A DNA stretch of 42,423 bases from Eubacteriaceae bacterium (GCA_016650045.1 JAENWK010000010.1:1-42423), one strand, 5' to 3'; shown: positions 33,249-42,384, numbered from the stretch's first letter. Notes: generated from the sequence alone by a model not told the origin. Program-made: numbers and translations.

Positions 33249-33825
33249 AGTAACCCTCAGCCGAACCACCGCTGAAACGGATATCCAATTATCTCTAAAC
33301 CTCGACGGGTCGGGACAGTGTAATGTGACTACCGAGGTGGGATTTTTAGATCATATGCTCACACTTTTCACGAAACACAGCGGTTTTGATTTAACCGTTA
33401 AAGCCACTGGAGACACCGCCGATAATCACCACGCCATAGAAGATATCGGAATCGTTCTCGGCAAAGCTTTTTATGAAGCCCTGGGAGATAAAGCAGGCAT
33501 TAACCGCTATGCTTTTCAGTTTACTCCCATGGATGAAGCCCTTTGTCGGGTCTGTGTGGATATCAGTGGCCGAAGCACTTTGGTTTATGATGTTTCGCTC
33601 ACCCGTGAATTCATTGGGGATTTTGAAACCGAAATGTTGGAAGAGTTTTTTATTGCCTTTGCCAGCAACAGTAAAATGACCCTTCACGTGGCTTCCCTTT
33701 ATGGCACTAACAACCATCATATTGTGGAAGGAATCTTTAAATCTTTTGGGAGAACTCTGAAGGAAGCCTGTGCCATTAATCCCGATAATAAAAACATTCC
33801 TTCAACTAAAGGAATAATAGAATAA
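33238..33825 (+). CDS. hisB: Imidazoleglycerol-phosphate dehydratase
   Basis: HisB dehydrates IGP using manganese sites. At 195 residues it is the single-function type, without the phosphatase domain of enteric HisB. The metal motifs are GFLDHMLTLFTKH, DNHHAIEDIGI and NNHHIVEGIFK. It overlaps hisC by eleven bases with AAAGGAGG upstream. After it the operon is interrupted by a palindromic element. Confidence 0.96.
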   Translation: MERKVTLSRTTAETDIQLSLNLDGSGQCNVTTEVGFLDHMLTLFTKHSGFDLTVKATGDTADNHHAIEDIGIVLGKAFYEALGDKAGINRYAFQFTPMDEALCRVCVDISGRSTLVYDVSLTREFIGDFETEMLEEFFIAFASNSKMTLHVASLYGTNNHHIVEGIFKSFGRTLKEACAINPDNKNIPSTKGIIE

Positions 33826-33853
33826 AAAAATTGCAAAAGTAAGCTGATCCTCA

Positions 33854-33950
33854 CTGTCTGTTTATATGAAACAATTTTTCCACTCTACGTCGGACAGTTC
33901 TTTGAACTGTTCGCCTAAGACGTTACACAATTGTTTATATAAACAGACAG
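33854..33950. repeat. Palindromic repeat element, copy 2
   Basis: This 97-bp copy of the element at 18046 lies inside the his operon between hisB and hisH. The outer stem is CTGTCTGTTTATAT / ATATAAACAGACAG, the inner stem ACAGTTC / GAACTGT. The conserved blocks AACAATTTTTCCACTCTACG and CGCCTAAGACGTTAC are the same as in copy 1. There is no T-run, so it is not a classical terminator. RNA folding could affect stability or expression of the downstream his genes. Confidence 0.85.
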
Positions 33951-34019
33951 CAAGGGCTAAAGGTTATGTGTTTATATATTTTACAATTATTTATAATAAA
34001 ACAATAAGGAGGAACGCTT

Positions 34020-34628
34020 TTGATTGCAATTGTCGACTATGATGTTGGAAATTTAAAAAATGTCTATACTACTCTGGGTGATGTTGGCTTAGAAGGTGTT
34101 ATTACCCGTGATAAGAAAGTTCTGGATAATGCCGACGCCATTATCCTCCCTGGGGTCGGTGCTTTTTCCGATGCCATGGAAAACCTGAGAAAATACGATC
34201 TCATCGATTCCCTGGAATCCAATATAAAAAAAGGCAAAACACTTTTGGGAATTTGTCTTGGTATGCAGCTATTATTTGATAAAAGCTATGAAGATGGTGA
34301 ATTCCAGGGTCTTGGCTATATACCCGGTGAAATTGTCAAGTTTTCCGCCCCGGGACTTAAAATCCCCCATATGGGTTGGAATAATCTTATCATCAACAGG
34401 GACAGTCCCTTAGTTCATAATATTGGCAGTGAGGATTATGTTTATTTTGTTCATTCCTATTATGCCAATCCTGAAAATTTTGATGATGTCGTTGCCTATG
34501 CGGATTACAGCGTTAAAGTACCTGGCATCGTTCAACGGGATAATGTTATCGGTATGCAATTTCATCCTGAAAAAAGCTCAAATGTTGGGCTTCAATTATT
34601 AAAAAACATTAAGGAGATTTTATCATGA
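34020..34628 (+). CDS. hisH: Imidazole glycerol phosphate synthase, glutaminase subunit
   Basis: HisH releases ammonia from glutamine for HisF. The 202-residue protein has IVDYDVGNLKNV at the start, the oxyanion region ILPGVGAF, the nucleophile elbow GICLGMQLLF with the catalytic Cys, and MQFHPEKSS with the His/Glu of the triad. The start is TTG seven bases after AAGGAGG. It is the first gene after the repeat element. Confidence 0.95.
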   Translation: MIAIVDYDVGNLKNVYTTLGDVGLEGVITRDKKVLDNADAIILPGVGAFSDAMENLRKYDLIDSLESNIKKGKTLLGICLGMQLLFDKSYEDGEFQGLGYIPGEIVKFSAPGLKIPHMGWNNLIINRDSPLVHNIGSEDYVYFVHSYYANPENFDDVVAYADYSVKVPGIVQRDNVIGMQFHPEKSSNVGLQLLKNIKEILS

Positions 34629-35347
34629 TTGTATTTCCTGCAATTGACTTAAAAAACGGCAAATGTGTCCGACTTTTACAAGGAAAAAAAGATTCTGAAA
34701 CGATCTATTTTGACAATCCTGTCGAGGTTGCACAAATGTGGGAATCCAAAGGCGCACAATTTTTGCATTTGGTGGATTTAGACGGTGCTTTTGAGGGACA
34801 ACCAAAAAATCTGTCGGTGGTAAAAGAAATTGTTGAAACTTTAAACATTCCCGTAGAGCTTGGGGGAGGCATTCGGAATTTAGAGATAGCCAAAAATTAT
34901 ATTGATATCGGTGTTGCCCGAATCATTATTGGTACCCAGGCTGTAAAGGATTTTGATTTCATTGAAAAACTCTTATCCCTTTACGACGAAAAGGTTTGTG
35001 TCTCCATTGATGCGAAAAACGGCATTGTCTGCATCGAAGGCTGGGTTGAAAGCAGCAATATGGAAGCCCTGGAGCTTGCCAGTAAATTAGAAAGTCTTGG
35101 CCTGACGACCTTAGTATATACCGATATTTCCAGGGATGGCATGATGTCCGGACCGAATTTTGAAATGCTTGGTGTCCTGAATGATCATTTGAACATGGAT
35201 ATTATTGCCTCAGGTGGGGTTTCCAGTGTTGCAGACATGAAACGATTAGAATCAATGGGACTTTATGGCGCCATTACGGGAAAAGCCCTTTATGAAGGCA
35301 CCATTGATCTCGAAAAGCTTATCAAAGAGGAACTGAAAATATGTTAA
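34625..35347 (+). CDS. hisA: ProFAR isomerase
   Basis: HisA opens the ribose of ProFAR to PRFAR. The 240-residue TIM barrel shows [15 protein letters not shown] with the first catalytic Asp, ELGGGIR, and [14 protein letters not shown] with the second Asp. IASGGVSS completes the phosphate site. It overlaps hisH by four bases. Confidence 0.96.
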   Translation: MIVFPAIDLKNGKCVRLLQGKKDSETIYFDNPVEVAQMWESKGAQFLHLVDLDGAFEGQPKNLSVVKEIVETLNIPVELGGGIRNLEIAKNYIDIGVARIIIGTQAVKDFDFIEKLLSLYDEKVCVSIDAKNGIVCIEGWVESSNMEALELASKLESLGLTTLVYTDISRDGMMSGPNFEMLGVLNDHLNMDIIASGGVSSVADMKRLESMGLYGAITGKALYEGTIDLEKLIKEELKIC

Positions 35348-36099
35348 CCAAACGGATTATCCCCTGTCTTGATGTGGATAATGGCAGGGTCGTCAAAGGT
35401 AAAAAATTCATGAATATCCAGGATGTTGCTGACCCTGTGGAACTGGGTCGTTATTACTCAGACCAAGGTGCTGATGAGTTGGTTTTTTACGATATTACTG
35501 CCACCTATGAAAACCGTGATATTTTCATTGATATTGTTGAAAAGGTGGCTGAGGCCATTCGCATTCCTTTTACTATTGGCGGAGGCATAAGTAAAGTTGA
35601 AGATTTTCGCCGTGTGCTGATGGCCGGTGCCGATAAGGTTTCTGTCAACTCTTCAGCTGTTAATAATCCCCAACTCATTCGTGATGCCGCTTTAAAATTC
35701 GGCGCCCAATGTGTGGTGCTTTCCATTGATGCCAAACGCAATGGTCATGGCTCCTGGGATGTGTATGTCAAAGGCGGTCGTGAAAATACCTTTATTGATG
35801 CCATTGAATGGGCAAAACGCGGCCAGGATCTTGGAGCCGGAGAAATCTGTATTAATTCCATTGACGCAGATGGTGTTAAGAAAGGCTATGACCTTGAACT
35901 GAATAAACTGTTATCCGAGTCACTTACCATTCCCATCATCGCTTCTGGCGGTGCCGGAACAATGAAAGATTTTGCAGATGTTTTAAACGTCGGTGCTGAT
36001 GCCGCCTTAGCGGCTTCGGTATTTCACTACAAACAAATACCCATACGTGATTTAAAAAATTATTTATTCAATCAAAAAATACCCATAAGAAAGATATAG
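35341..36099 (+). CDS. hisF: Imidazole glycerol phosphate synthase, cyclase subunit
   Basis: HisF makes IGP and AICAR from PRFAR and ammonia supplied by HisH. The 252-residue barrel has [16 protein letters not shown] with the catalytic Asp, [34 protein letters not shown] and [10 protein letters not shown]. It overlaps hisA by seven bases. Confidence 0.97.
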   Translation: MLTKRIIPCLDVDNGRVVKGKKFMNIQDVADPVELGRYYSDQGADELVFYDITATYENRDIFIDIVEKVAEAIRIPFTIGGGISKVEDFRRVLMAGADKVSVNSSAVNNPQLIRDAALKFGAQCVVLSIDAKRNGHGSWDVYVKGGRENTFIDAIEWAKRGQDLGAGEICINSIDADGVKKGYDLELNKLLSESLTIPIIASGGAGTMKDFADVLNVGADAALAASVFHYKQIPIRDLKNYLFNQKIPIRKI

Positions 36100-36109
36100 A
36101 AGGTTAACC

Positions 36110-36730
36110 ATGGATTTTTCAAATATAAAATATAATGAAGCCGGACTCGTTCCTGCCATTGTCCAGGATTATAAAACCCGCCAGGTTCTCATGATGGCTT
36201 GGATGAATAAAGAAGCACTCACTCTGACCCTGGATACTAAAAAAGCGACTTTTTATAGTCGCAGTCGTCAAAGTCTTTGGATCAAAGGTGAAAGTTCTGG
36301 AAATACTCAGTCTGTTGTGACTGTGGATTACGATTGTGATGGTGATACTTTACTGCTTCAGGTCATCCCCGCCGGGCCTGCCTGTCATACAGGAAACACC
36401 ACCTGCTTTTATCGCAACCTTTTAACCAATGCGGATTTAGATTCTGGTAATATGGAAATTCTCAGAAATCTAACCAATCTTATTGCAGACCGAAAGATCA
36501 ACCCTGTCGAAGGGTCTTACACCAACTATCTTTTTGAAAAAGGTGTTGATAAAATCTGTAAAAAAATTGGAGAAGAATCTGCTGAAACTATTATTGCCGC
36601 AAAAAATAATGATCCCCAGGAGCTGGCCAGTGAAGCCTCTGATTTAATCTATCATCTTCTGGTTCTTTTAAATAACCAAAACGTGGATTTAGAAGAGATT
36701 TTTAAAGAATTAACCAAACGCCACAAATAA
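36110..36730 (+). CDS. hisI: Bifunctional phosphoribosyl-AMP cyclohydrolase/phosphoribosyl-ATP pyrophosphatase
   Basis: This 206-residue fusion (HisIE) performs the second and third steps of the pathway. The cyclohydrolase part (about 1-110) has [34 protein letters not shown] and the Cys in [13 protein letters not shown]. The pyrophosphohydrolase part (about 115-206) has [19 protein letters not shown] and [15 protein letters not shown]. It is the last gene of the operon; tandem terminators follow after about 190 bases. Confidence 0.96.
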   Translation: MDFSNIKYNEAGLVPAIVQDYKTRQVLMMAWMNKEALTLTLDTKKATFYSRSRQSLWIKGESSGNTQSVVTVDYDCDGDTLLLQVIPAGPACHTGNTTCFYRNLLTNADLDSGNMEILRNLTNLIADRKINPVEGSYTNYLFEKGVDKICKKIGEESAETIIAAKNNDPQELASEASDLIYHLLVLLNNQNVDLEEIFKELTKRHK

Positions 36731-36923
36731 TACAACATTATCTGACTTTTTCACCAATCTGGTTGATAAATACGAAAGGCCAATATCTCTCTTTTTTTAT
36801 TTTCCACTGTTTTTTCTTAACATCCAGGATTTCTGTTTTTCACAATGGAAATAAACTTAATTTAACTTAAGCTTAACATGATTCAAAGTTTCTCTAAAGG
36901 TTCAAGTGCTATTATAGTAACAA

Positions 36924-36950
36924 GAGATGAGCATCTCCTCTTTTTCTTTT
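36924..36950 (+). terminator. First terminator after hisIE
   Basis: GAGAT (36924-36928) pairs with ATCTC (36933-36937) around GAGC, followed by TCTTTTTCTTTT. The stem is short. Confidence 0.5.
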
Positions 36951-36966
36951 CATTCCTAATATAAAA

Positions 36967-37000
36967 AGCAGTAGGTCATCCGGATCTGCTGTTTTTTTTT
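36967..37000 (+). terminator. Second terminator after hisIE
   Basis: AGCAG (36967-36971) pairs with CTGCT (36986-36990), with further pairing in the loop, followed by a run of at least nine T. Confidence 0.75.
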
Positions 37001-37079
37001 AGCCACGTTTAAATATTTTTGTTTACAATACACTGGTTCATGATAACTAAACCTATCAAAGTTTTACGTTTCTAAGACC

Positions 37080-37237
37080 CCTAATATTTGGACTATAAAA
37101 CTAGGCAGGTAAGGAGCATGGATGGAAACGGTTACACCATCCAGAGTGAAAAGAGCTTAAATAAGGTAACATTCCTTGTGAGTTTCACATCTTTTAGTGT
37201 GAAATAAAAAGACCATTCCAATTGGAGTGGTCTTTTT
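37080..37237 (+). ncRNA. Candidate structured RNA of unknown class
   Basis: Four successive hairpins are seen on the plus strand. GGATGG/CCATCC (37120-37142) is followed by AAGG/CCTT (37163-37177), TTTCACA/TGTGAAA (37183-37204) and a strong final terminator (37206-37237). No coding frame fits. The 5' end is not defined and the promoter candidates (TTTACA at 37022) are weak. I compared it mentally with common riboswitches, SRP, 6S and tmRNA patterns and found no match. Confidence 0.35.
37206..37237. terminator. Bidirectional terminator downstream of the MoaD-like gene
   Basis: AAAAAGACCATTCC pairs with GGAGTGGTCTTTTT around AATT with one G-T pair. It can end plus-strand RNA and the AOR-MoaD transcript from the minus strand. 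Confidence 0.88.
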
Positions 37238-37373
37238 ATTTTTCCTAACGTCCTTGAATTTATTTAACCAGAATATTTTATTCTTTCCCACAAGAACTTG
37301 GACGTCTATTTCACACTCCATAGTCGGCCTAACCAACTGACTCTGGTTTTATTTGACTGTTTTTTATTTTCTT

Positions 37374-37610
37374 TCAGCCTCCGGCAACTGGAGGAAAAAT
37401 AGCTAAATAACCATCTTTTTTTATGTGAACCGTGAGCATTGCATCGACTTTACCATCAACGCCATCAACAATTATGGCTGCGATTTCAGAAGCTGTAATA
37501 CCTAAATGATCAATGACGTCCTGGCCAGTCATTCCTGGAATATAGTCCATCTCGACAACTTTCCCTCGGCCTTCCCTAAACGTTGCAAATAATTTTATCT
37601 TAATCCCCAT
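37374..37610 (-). CDS. MoaD/ThiS-family sulfur carrier protein
   Basis: The 78-residue beta-grasp protein ends in the double Gly (FPPVAGG) that is adenylated and thiocarboxylated in MoaD and ThiS. MGIKIKLFATFREGRGK at the N terminus is typical of MoaD-like proteins paired with aldehyde:ferredoxin oxidoreductases. It probably supplies sulfur for the tungstopterin of the enzyme encoded upstream. The start at 37610 follows AAAGGAG; the longer frame overlaps the AOR gene and is rejected. A perfect hairpin lies in the spacer. Confidence 0.88.
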   Translation of the reverse strand: MGIKIKLFATFREGRGKVVEMDYIPGMTGQDVIDHLGITASEIAAIIVDGVDGKVDAMLTVHIKKDGYLAIFPPVAGG

Positions 37611-37630
37611 CTTTTCTCCTTTAACGTTTA

Positions 37631-37651
37631 AGGGACGATCAAAGATCGTCC
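37631..37651 (-). other. Intercistronic hairpin between AOR and MoaD-like genes
   Basis: GGGACGATC pairs perfectly with GATCGTCCC around a three-base loop. No T-run follows on the minus strand, so it may protect the upstream mRNA or adjust the ratio of the two products, not stop transcription completely. Confidence 0.65.
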
Positions 37652-37671
37652 CTTTCTGTTTTCTTAAATTT

Positions 37672-39471
37672 TCATAGTAATCCAAGGGCAATTAATCGTT
37701 CTTCAGTAGGTATACCATCTTCGTCCCAACCACGTTCAGCGTAGTAAAGTGGCAGCATTTCATCCAGCTTATGAACCCAACCTTTAGTAGGTCCATCCGG
37801 CATTTCTTCTTCTAAAAATCGTGGTGGCAATGTATCTTCTTCCGGTAAAATACCAGCTTCAAGATTGAAGAGTTTTTCAAGATTCCAGATACGTTCCCCA
37901 GCCAGGAGCAACTCTTCGGCTGACCAGTCGGTACCCAATGTTTCATTGAGCATGTCCGCATATTGTTGCGCTCCCAATGCAAAGGAAGTAAAGAGACATA
38001 ATCCGGAAGAGTCAATAACGGCTGTGAGATCCTGGAATATTTTAACCCAGGTTGGTTTTCCTGCCAGTTCAAAACGGTCCAGTTTTTCTGGCAAGCCAAG
38101 AATTTCAGGCGAAATCAAGTAACCACGAACATGACATCCGCCACGGTTAGAGGTTGCATATTGAAGTCCCATGCCTTGAATCCCACGTGGATCATAGGCA
38201 GGTAAATCCTGTTTTTTAACAGACATCGAGTATTCCGGAACACCATAAAAGTCGGCTAATCGGTAAGAGCCCCGAGCCAACATATCGCCAAAGCCTTCTC
38301 TATTCCCCATTTTCTTAAGCCAATGAATAACAGAATCAGCATTGCCGAATTTCAAGATAACATCATCATCCAACATTTCGTCGGTAATGTATCCTCTTTG
38401 GTATAATTCCATGGCGGCGGCTAATGTAGCACCGGCTGAGATTGTATCTATACCAAGTTCATTACACCAGAAATTGGCATCGATAACGATTTCCATATCG
38501 TTTATTCCTAAATCGCCTGCAAATACCCAAAGAGTTTCATATTCAGGTCCGCCGATACCATCCGGATGTTTCTCGCTCTTTACCCAACGGCCGCAGCCAA
38601 TGGGGCAGTGATGACAAGGGTTGCGTTTCAGTAAATATTTTTCTGTTAAAGTTTCACCGCTGACAGCTTCCGCATTAGGATCACCGCCTGTTTGGAAGTT
38701 ATTCACAGGGTAAACACCATGTTCGTTAATAATATTGACAAGAACAGCGGTGCCGTAGGTTGGAAGTCCTTCGCCGGTAACACCGTTTTCTTTAATTAAT
38801 GACCGACATTCCTTGGTCACTGCTTTTAATCCGTCTGGTTTTGCAATAACAGGTTTTTGATTTCCTGAAACCGTAATGGCTTTCAGGTTTTTAGAACCCA
38901 TAACAGCCCCAACTCCGGAACGACCGGCAGTACGATCATTTTCGTTCATGATGGCAGCCATTTGAGATAATTTTTCACCGGCTGGTCCAATGGTTAATAC
39001 CTTGGAATCCGGATGTTTTTCTTTTAGCATAGCACTGGTTATAGACGTATATTTGCCCCATATATCCAATGCGGGTAAAATTTCAACTTTATCATTTTCA
39101 ATGTTAATGTAAACTGGCAAGTTCGCTTTTCCTTCAACAATGACGGCATCGTAACCGGCATATTTCAGGTATGCTCCCCATTCTCCACCAGAGTTGGAAG
39201 AAGCAATGGTACCTGTTAATGGTGATTTAGTAACGACCATGTAACGTCCACCGGTTGGGGTAGCTGTTCCAGTTAAAGGTCCATTAATAAAAATAATCTT
39301 GTTTTCGGAAGCAAAAGGATCGACTTTCGGATCAACCTCATCTGAAAAAATCTTTGTTCCCAAACCTCGACCGCCAATAAATTTCTTGGCCAGTTCAAAA
39401 TCTAAATCCTCTTTTGTAATAACACCGGTTGTCAAATTGATGCGCAATATTTTTCCCATGTAACCAAACAT
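37672..39471 (-). CDS. Aldehyde:ferredoxin oxidoreductase (tungsten type)
   Basis: The 599-residue enzyme interconverts aldehydes and carboxylic acids with ferredoxin and, in this family, normally contains tungstopterin and one [4Fe-4S] cluster. Cluster ligands are C286, C289 and C293 in NPCHHCPIGC and C492 in SSGLCLF. Pterin-contacting segments are FIGGRGLGTK at 31-40, NGPLTGT at 64-70, DPRGIQGMGLQYATSNRG at 428-445, and the AGRSGVGAVMGSKNLKAI block. Length is that of the family (about 600-615). TAGGAGG precedes the ATG. In acetogens such enzymes allow reduction of acids to aldehydes, for example on the way to ethanol; that use here is inferred. It is co-transcribed with the MoaD-like gene. 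Confidence 0.94.
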   Translation of the reverse strand: MFGYMGKILRINLTTGVITKEDLDFELAKKFIGGRGLGTKIFSDEVDPKVDPFASENKIIFINGPLTGTATPTGGRYMVVTKSPLTGTIASSNSGGEWGAYLKYAGYDAVIVEGKANLPVYINIENDKVEILPALDIWGKYTSITSAMLKEKHPDSKVLTIGPAGEKLSQMAAIMNENDRTAGRSGVGAVMGSKNLKAITVSGNQKPVIAKPDGLKAVTKECRSLIKENGVTGEGLPTYGTAVLVNIINEHGVYPVNNFQTGGDPNAEAVSGETLTEKYLLKRNPCHHCPIGCGRWVKSEKHPDGIGGPEYETLWVFAGDLGINDMEIVIDANFWCNELGIDTISAGATLAAAMELYQRGYITDEMLDDDVILKFGNADSVIHWLKKMGNREGFGDMLARGSYRLADFYGVPEYSMSVKKQDLPAYDPRGIQGMGLQYATSNRGGCHVRGYLISPEILGLPEKLDRFELAGKPTWVKIFQDLTAVIDSSGLCLFTSFALGAQQYADMLNETLGTDWSAEELLLAGERIWNLEKLFNLEAGILPEEDTLPPRFLEEEMPDGPTKGWVHKLDEMLPLYYAERGWDEDGIPTEERLIALGLL

Positions 39472-39512
39472 TTCGTACGCCTCCTAAATTTTATTTATTT
39501 GTAACCACTATC

Positions 39513-39541
39513 ATCATACATAATTCCGGCATTTTTTACAA
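39513..39541 (-). promoter_or_regulatory. Promoter of the AOR operon
   Basis: On the minus strand TTGTAA (39536-39541) and TATGAT (39513-39518) are 17 bases apart, about 40 bases before the AOR start. Confidence 0.65.
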
Positions 39542-39687
39542 TATATTTTTTCTAATTTAATGCAAATTTAAATTTTTAGGTGATATTATCGATACATTTA
39601 TGAAATCCGGTTATTTATACTGAATTTGAAAATATAAACAAACGCAGCTATTTGTAGGTTTAACAAATAAATTTTCCAATAAAAAAA

Positions 39688-39704
39688 AGGTGAATACACC
39701 ACCT
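39688..39704 (-). terminator. Intrinsic terminator after gshAB
   Basis: AGGTG (39688-39692) pairs with CACCT (39700-39704) and a run of eight T follows on the minus strand. The gshAB stop codon is at 39714. Confidence 0.7.
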
Positions 39705-39713
39705 CTTTTCATT

Positions 39714-42029
39714 CTATTTCGCCAAGCCAATTGTTTTTAAAATATTATAACCAAGTCGTCGTTCTTTTCCTTCTAAAGGGTACGCATGCATAACTATCAT
39801 AGGGTTAAAATTCAGTTCGATAATACCATAGGGGGATTGAGGATTTTCGTAGTCTTCAATGATCATATCCACACCACAAAATTTTGCATTAAAGGCTTTG
39901 GCGGCAGCCAAAGCAATGTCGCTAAAATACGGGTGCATTTTGTCTGTATAATCAATACTATCTCCCCCGGTACTGATATTTGAGTTTCCCCGAAGAAAGA
40001 TCATTTCTCCATTGGAAGGGATTGTCTGATCAGTCAGTTCTTGCTGTTTTAAAAACATGATGGACTGCTCATCCAACTCAATTTTTTTAAGTGGACTGGT
40101 TTGTCCGTCACCCCGGTAGGGATGTTCATTTTTCTTTTTAATTAATCCTTCAATGGTTGTCTCTCCGTCTCCGACAACATTGGCTGGTCGTCGATGGAGC
40201 ACTGCCACTACATCATCACCCATGGTGAGAAAGCGAAATTCCAAACCCGGTATAAAGGTTTCAATGAGAATCGCTGTATCATGCTCGAATGCAATCCGAG
40301 CACCTTCTAACAGCTCTTCCATGGTTCCTCCCTGGTTGAAAATAAAAATCCCCAACCCGAAATTCGTAGATTTTGGCTTAATCACAACCTTTTTCCCAAC
40401 ATATTTATGGAGTTTCCGGCTTGCCTCATCAAAAGAAAAAAATTCTTCGCCTTTGGGCACTGGAACTCCATTATCTTCTAGAATCATCTTTGTGACAACT
40501 TTATTCTCCATTAATAATGCTGTAATGTAAGTATCCGCACTTGTTTTTGTGGCCTGTTTTACATATTCTATATGATCACCATTTTTTAAAGCAATGATGT
40601 TTTCAACGGGATCCATGACTGTGACTTTAACGCCGCGTGTCATGGCTTCTTTAATCAAAATTTGCGTGGACATTTCCCAATCCTCAAAGCCCTTGAGTTG
40701 ATAGTGATCTTTTTTACATTCGGCATTATATTTTTTAGCAAGATCCAAATTCGCAGCTATATATCCTTTTTCTGAAATTAACATTTTTAGACGATGAGCG
40801 TAGGTCAGCTTAGGATTTTTTGCGCGGTTTAACATTTCTTCGATACACTGGCCCTGGCCCAAATTCAAATAGTCATTAATTTCAGCTATTTTCCCTAAAA
40901 CATCTTCTGCCCAGGCAGTTTTTAAGGTCCAATGCTGATGATCCAACAGCTCTAACTCAGGATTTAGTCCATGTTCAGCCACATATTTCTCGTTAAGCAG
41001 GGCTTCCTGTTGCCAGGTTTCATAATATTCCTCGCCTTCCAACAATAAAAACAACATAAAAACATGTAAAAAATCAAGGTCGATTTCAGCAATACCGCAT
41101 TTGTCAAAAACATTCAGGTCAATGGTACGAATTTCAACATATTGGATGCCATCCTTTTCCAGGGATTCTAATAAATTTTCGAAATTTTTTGGTTTTAAAC
41201 GGATCTGGGCATAAAGCTCCTTGGCTTCGGAAATATCCCCTCTTTCAATAAATGCATTAACGCTTTCAACAAACTCACTCACTGAATAATAGTTCGGGTA
41301 AAGGTCAACTGTGTTTTTATACCCACTGCAACTCCCATTTCGTGAAGAAATAAGATTTTCGGTTAAAAAAGTATTCTTTCCGATATCATTCATACAATCC
41401 AAACAATCCTGTAAATAGGAATCATGTAAAGCCGGGGTGCACCCCATGAGATAAATAATCAGCCATCGATAGCGCAAAAAATTTCTAGTGACTTTCAGGT
41501 AAAGCTTGTCTTTGAAATCCTTTAGAGTTGCATCACTTTTCGATTCTTTCCAAAGCGTTTCAATAAAATCATCGCTAAACGAAAAATTATAATGGATTCC
41601 TGAAATGAGTTGACGTTTGCCACCGTATTTAGCCATGAGTTTTTCACGATATTTTCGTGGTTTCTCGCCGGCTTTTCCCTGATACTCAGCAATGGGAATA
41701 ACAGAGTCATCAGGTATATCACAGGGCATCGATTGCGGCCAAAAACATTCGTCATTTTCTTCTATTTCAGAAATAACAATATTGGTCAATGCTTCTAAGT
41801 TTTCATAGGTTTCTTTAACAGATGTGAAAACCGATGTTACAATTTCCACCTGACTTTCTGAAAAGTCAGTGGTGATATATGGATTTTCAAGTTTATCTCC
41901 GAAAATTGGTGGGTGCGGTGTTAAGGCGAGTTTTCCTTGTGGTGTAACCCGAAGTCCTTCTCTTTCAATACCAAATCCGGCGCTTAAAATATCCTCAGGT
42001 GTCATTTTATGTTTTAATATTTCAATCAT
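39714..42029 (-). CDS. gshAB: Bifunctional glutamate-cysteine ligase/glutathione synthetase
   Basis: The 771-residue GshF-type fusion makes glutathione from glutamate, cysteine and glycine in one protein. The N-terminal ligase part (about 1-470) has GFGIEREGLRV, SESQVEIVT and SRNGSCSGYKNTVDL. The C-terminal ATP-grasp part (about 490-771) has VIKPKSTNFGLGIF, FIPGLEFRFL, HRRPANVVGDGE and IIELNFNP. I chose the ATG at 42029 (MIEILKHK) with GAAAGG upstream; the longer frame contains the promoter -10 and is rejected. GshF is known in streptococci, Listeria and some clostridia and may have been acquired, though base use looks like the surroundings. Confidence 0.94.
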   Translation of the reverse strand: MIEILKHKMTPEDILSAGFGIEREGLRVTPQGKLALTPHPPIFGDKLENPYITTDFSESQVEIVTSVFTSVKETYENLEALTNIVISEIEENDECFWPQSMPCDIPDDSVIPIAEYQGKAGEKPRKYREKLMAKYGGKRQLISGIHYNFSFSDDFIETLWKESKSDATLKDFKDKLYLKVTRNFLRYRWLIIYLMGCTPALHDSYLQDCLDCMNDIGKNTFLTENLISSRNGSCSGYKNTVDLYPNYYSVSEFVESVNAFIERGDISEAKELYAQIRLKPKNFENLLESLEKDGIQYVEIRTIDLNVFDKCGIAEIDLDFLHVFMLFLLLEGEEYYETWQQEALLNEKYVAEHGLNPELELLDHQHWTLKTAWAEDVLGKIAEINDYLNLGQGQCIEEMLNRAKNPKLTYAHRLKMLISEKGYIAANLDLAKKYNAECKKDHYQLKGFEDWEMSTQILIKEAMTRGVKVTVMDPVENIIALKNGDHIEYVKQATKTSADTYITALLMENKVVTKMILEDNGVPVPKGEEFFSFDEASRKLHKYVGKKVVIKPKSTNFGLGIFIFNQGGTMEELLEGARIAFEHDTAILIETFIPGLEFRFLTMGDDVVAVLHRRPANVVGDGETTIEGLIKKKNEHPYRGDGQTSPLKKIELDEQSIMFLKQQELTDQTIPSNGEMIFLRGNSNISTGGDSIDYTDKMHPYFSDIALAAAKAFNAKFCGVDMIIEDYENPQSPYGIIELNFNPMIVMHAYPLEGKERRLGYNILKTIGLAK

Positions 42030-42104
42030 TCTGGTCGGCCTTTCTCTTAATGTACAGAGGAAATGTTGATTACTGTGTTGTATACTGTACTGAAATTTTT
42101 CTGT

Positions 42105-42113
42105 ATTATACCA
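42105..42113 (-). promoter_or_regulatory. Extended -10 promoter of gshAB
   Basis: The minus strand reads TGGTATAAT, a perfect extended -10. No strong -35 is seen. The 5' leader would be about 70 bases. Confidence 0.6.
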
Positions 42114-42329
42114 CATAATGAGTCGCTATAATCTTTTCTAATTCCCTTTTCTTTTTAAGCAATTAACAATACGATCCCTGCTTCAAAATCACAATTCAAA
42201 TAAAATTTTATTCGAAAATCAATTTTCTTTAATGATTGTATATAGTTTAAGATTTTTAAAAATATCTTAACCTAGTATTTTCTGATTGTATAGCTTCCTT
42301 AGTTTTAATATAATAGGAATATAATGATT

Positions 42330-42367
42330 AAAAAACTGCCCTAATCTCAAAAATGAAATTACGACAG
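42330..42367 (-). terminator. Intrinsic terminator after the tRNA
   Basis: CTGCC pairs with GACAG (one wobble pair), continued inside by AATCTC / GAAATT. Six or more T follow on the minus strand. It lies 17 bases after the tRNA CCA end. Confidence 0.65.
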
Positions 42368-42384
42368 CCGTTATTAATGATTAA

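Larger units (their letters stand above)
36731..37373. other. 643-base gene-free region after the his operon
   Basis: No open frame with a ribosome binding site is visible. The stretch holds direct repeats of TTAAC eleven bases apart (36862-36877), which resemble a PhoP box, and a -10-like TATTAT (36910-36915). It also holds two terminators and a structured block at 37080-37237 that ends in a third terminator. A short AT-rich stretch precedes the end of the MoaD-like gene. Confidence 0.6.
42030..42384. other. 355-base intergenic region between gshAB and the tRNA
   Basis: It contains the gshAB promoter (TGGTATAAT at 42105-42113) and the tRNA terminator (42330-42367). The middle (about 42120-42320) is very AT-rich; only trivial open frames are seen there, and no gene. 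Confidence 0.6.

Noticed and set aside
40153-40530. Open frame of 125 codons antisense to gshAB
   Set aside because: It covers the conserved ATP-grasp region and has Ser/Pro-rich composition typical of antisense shadows.
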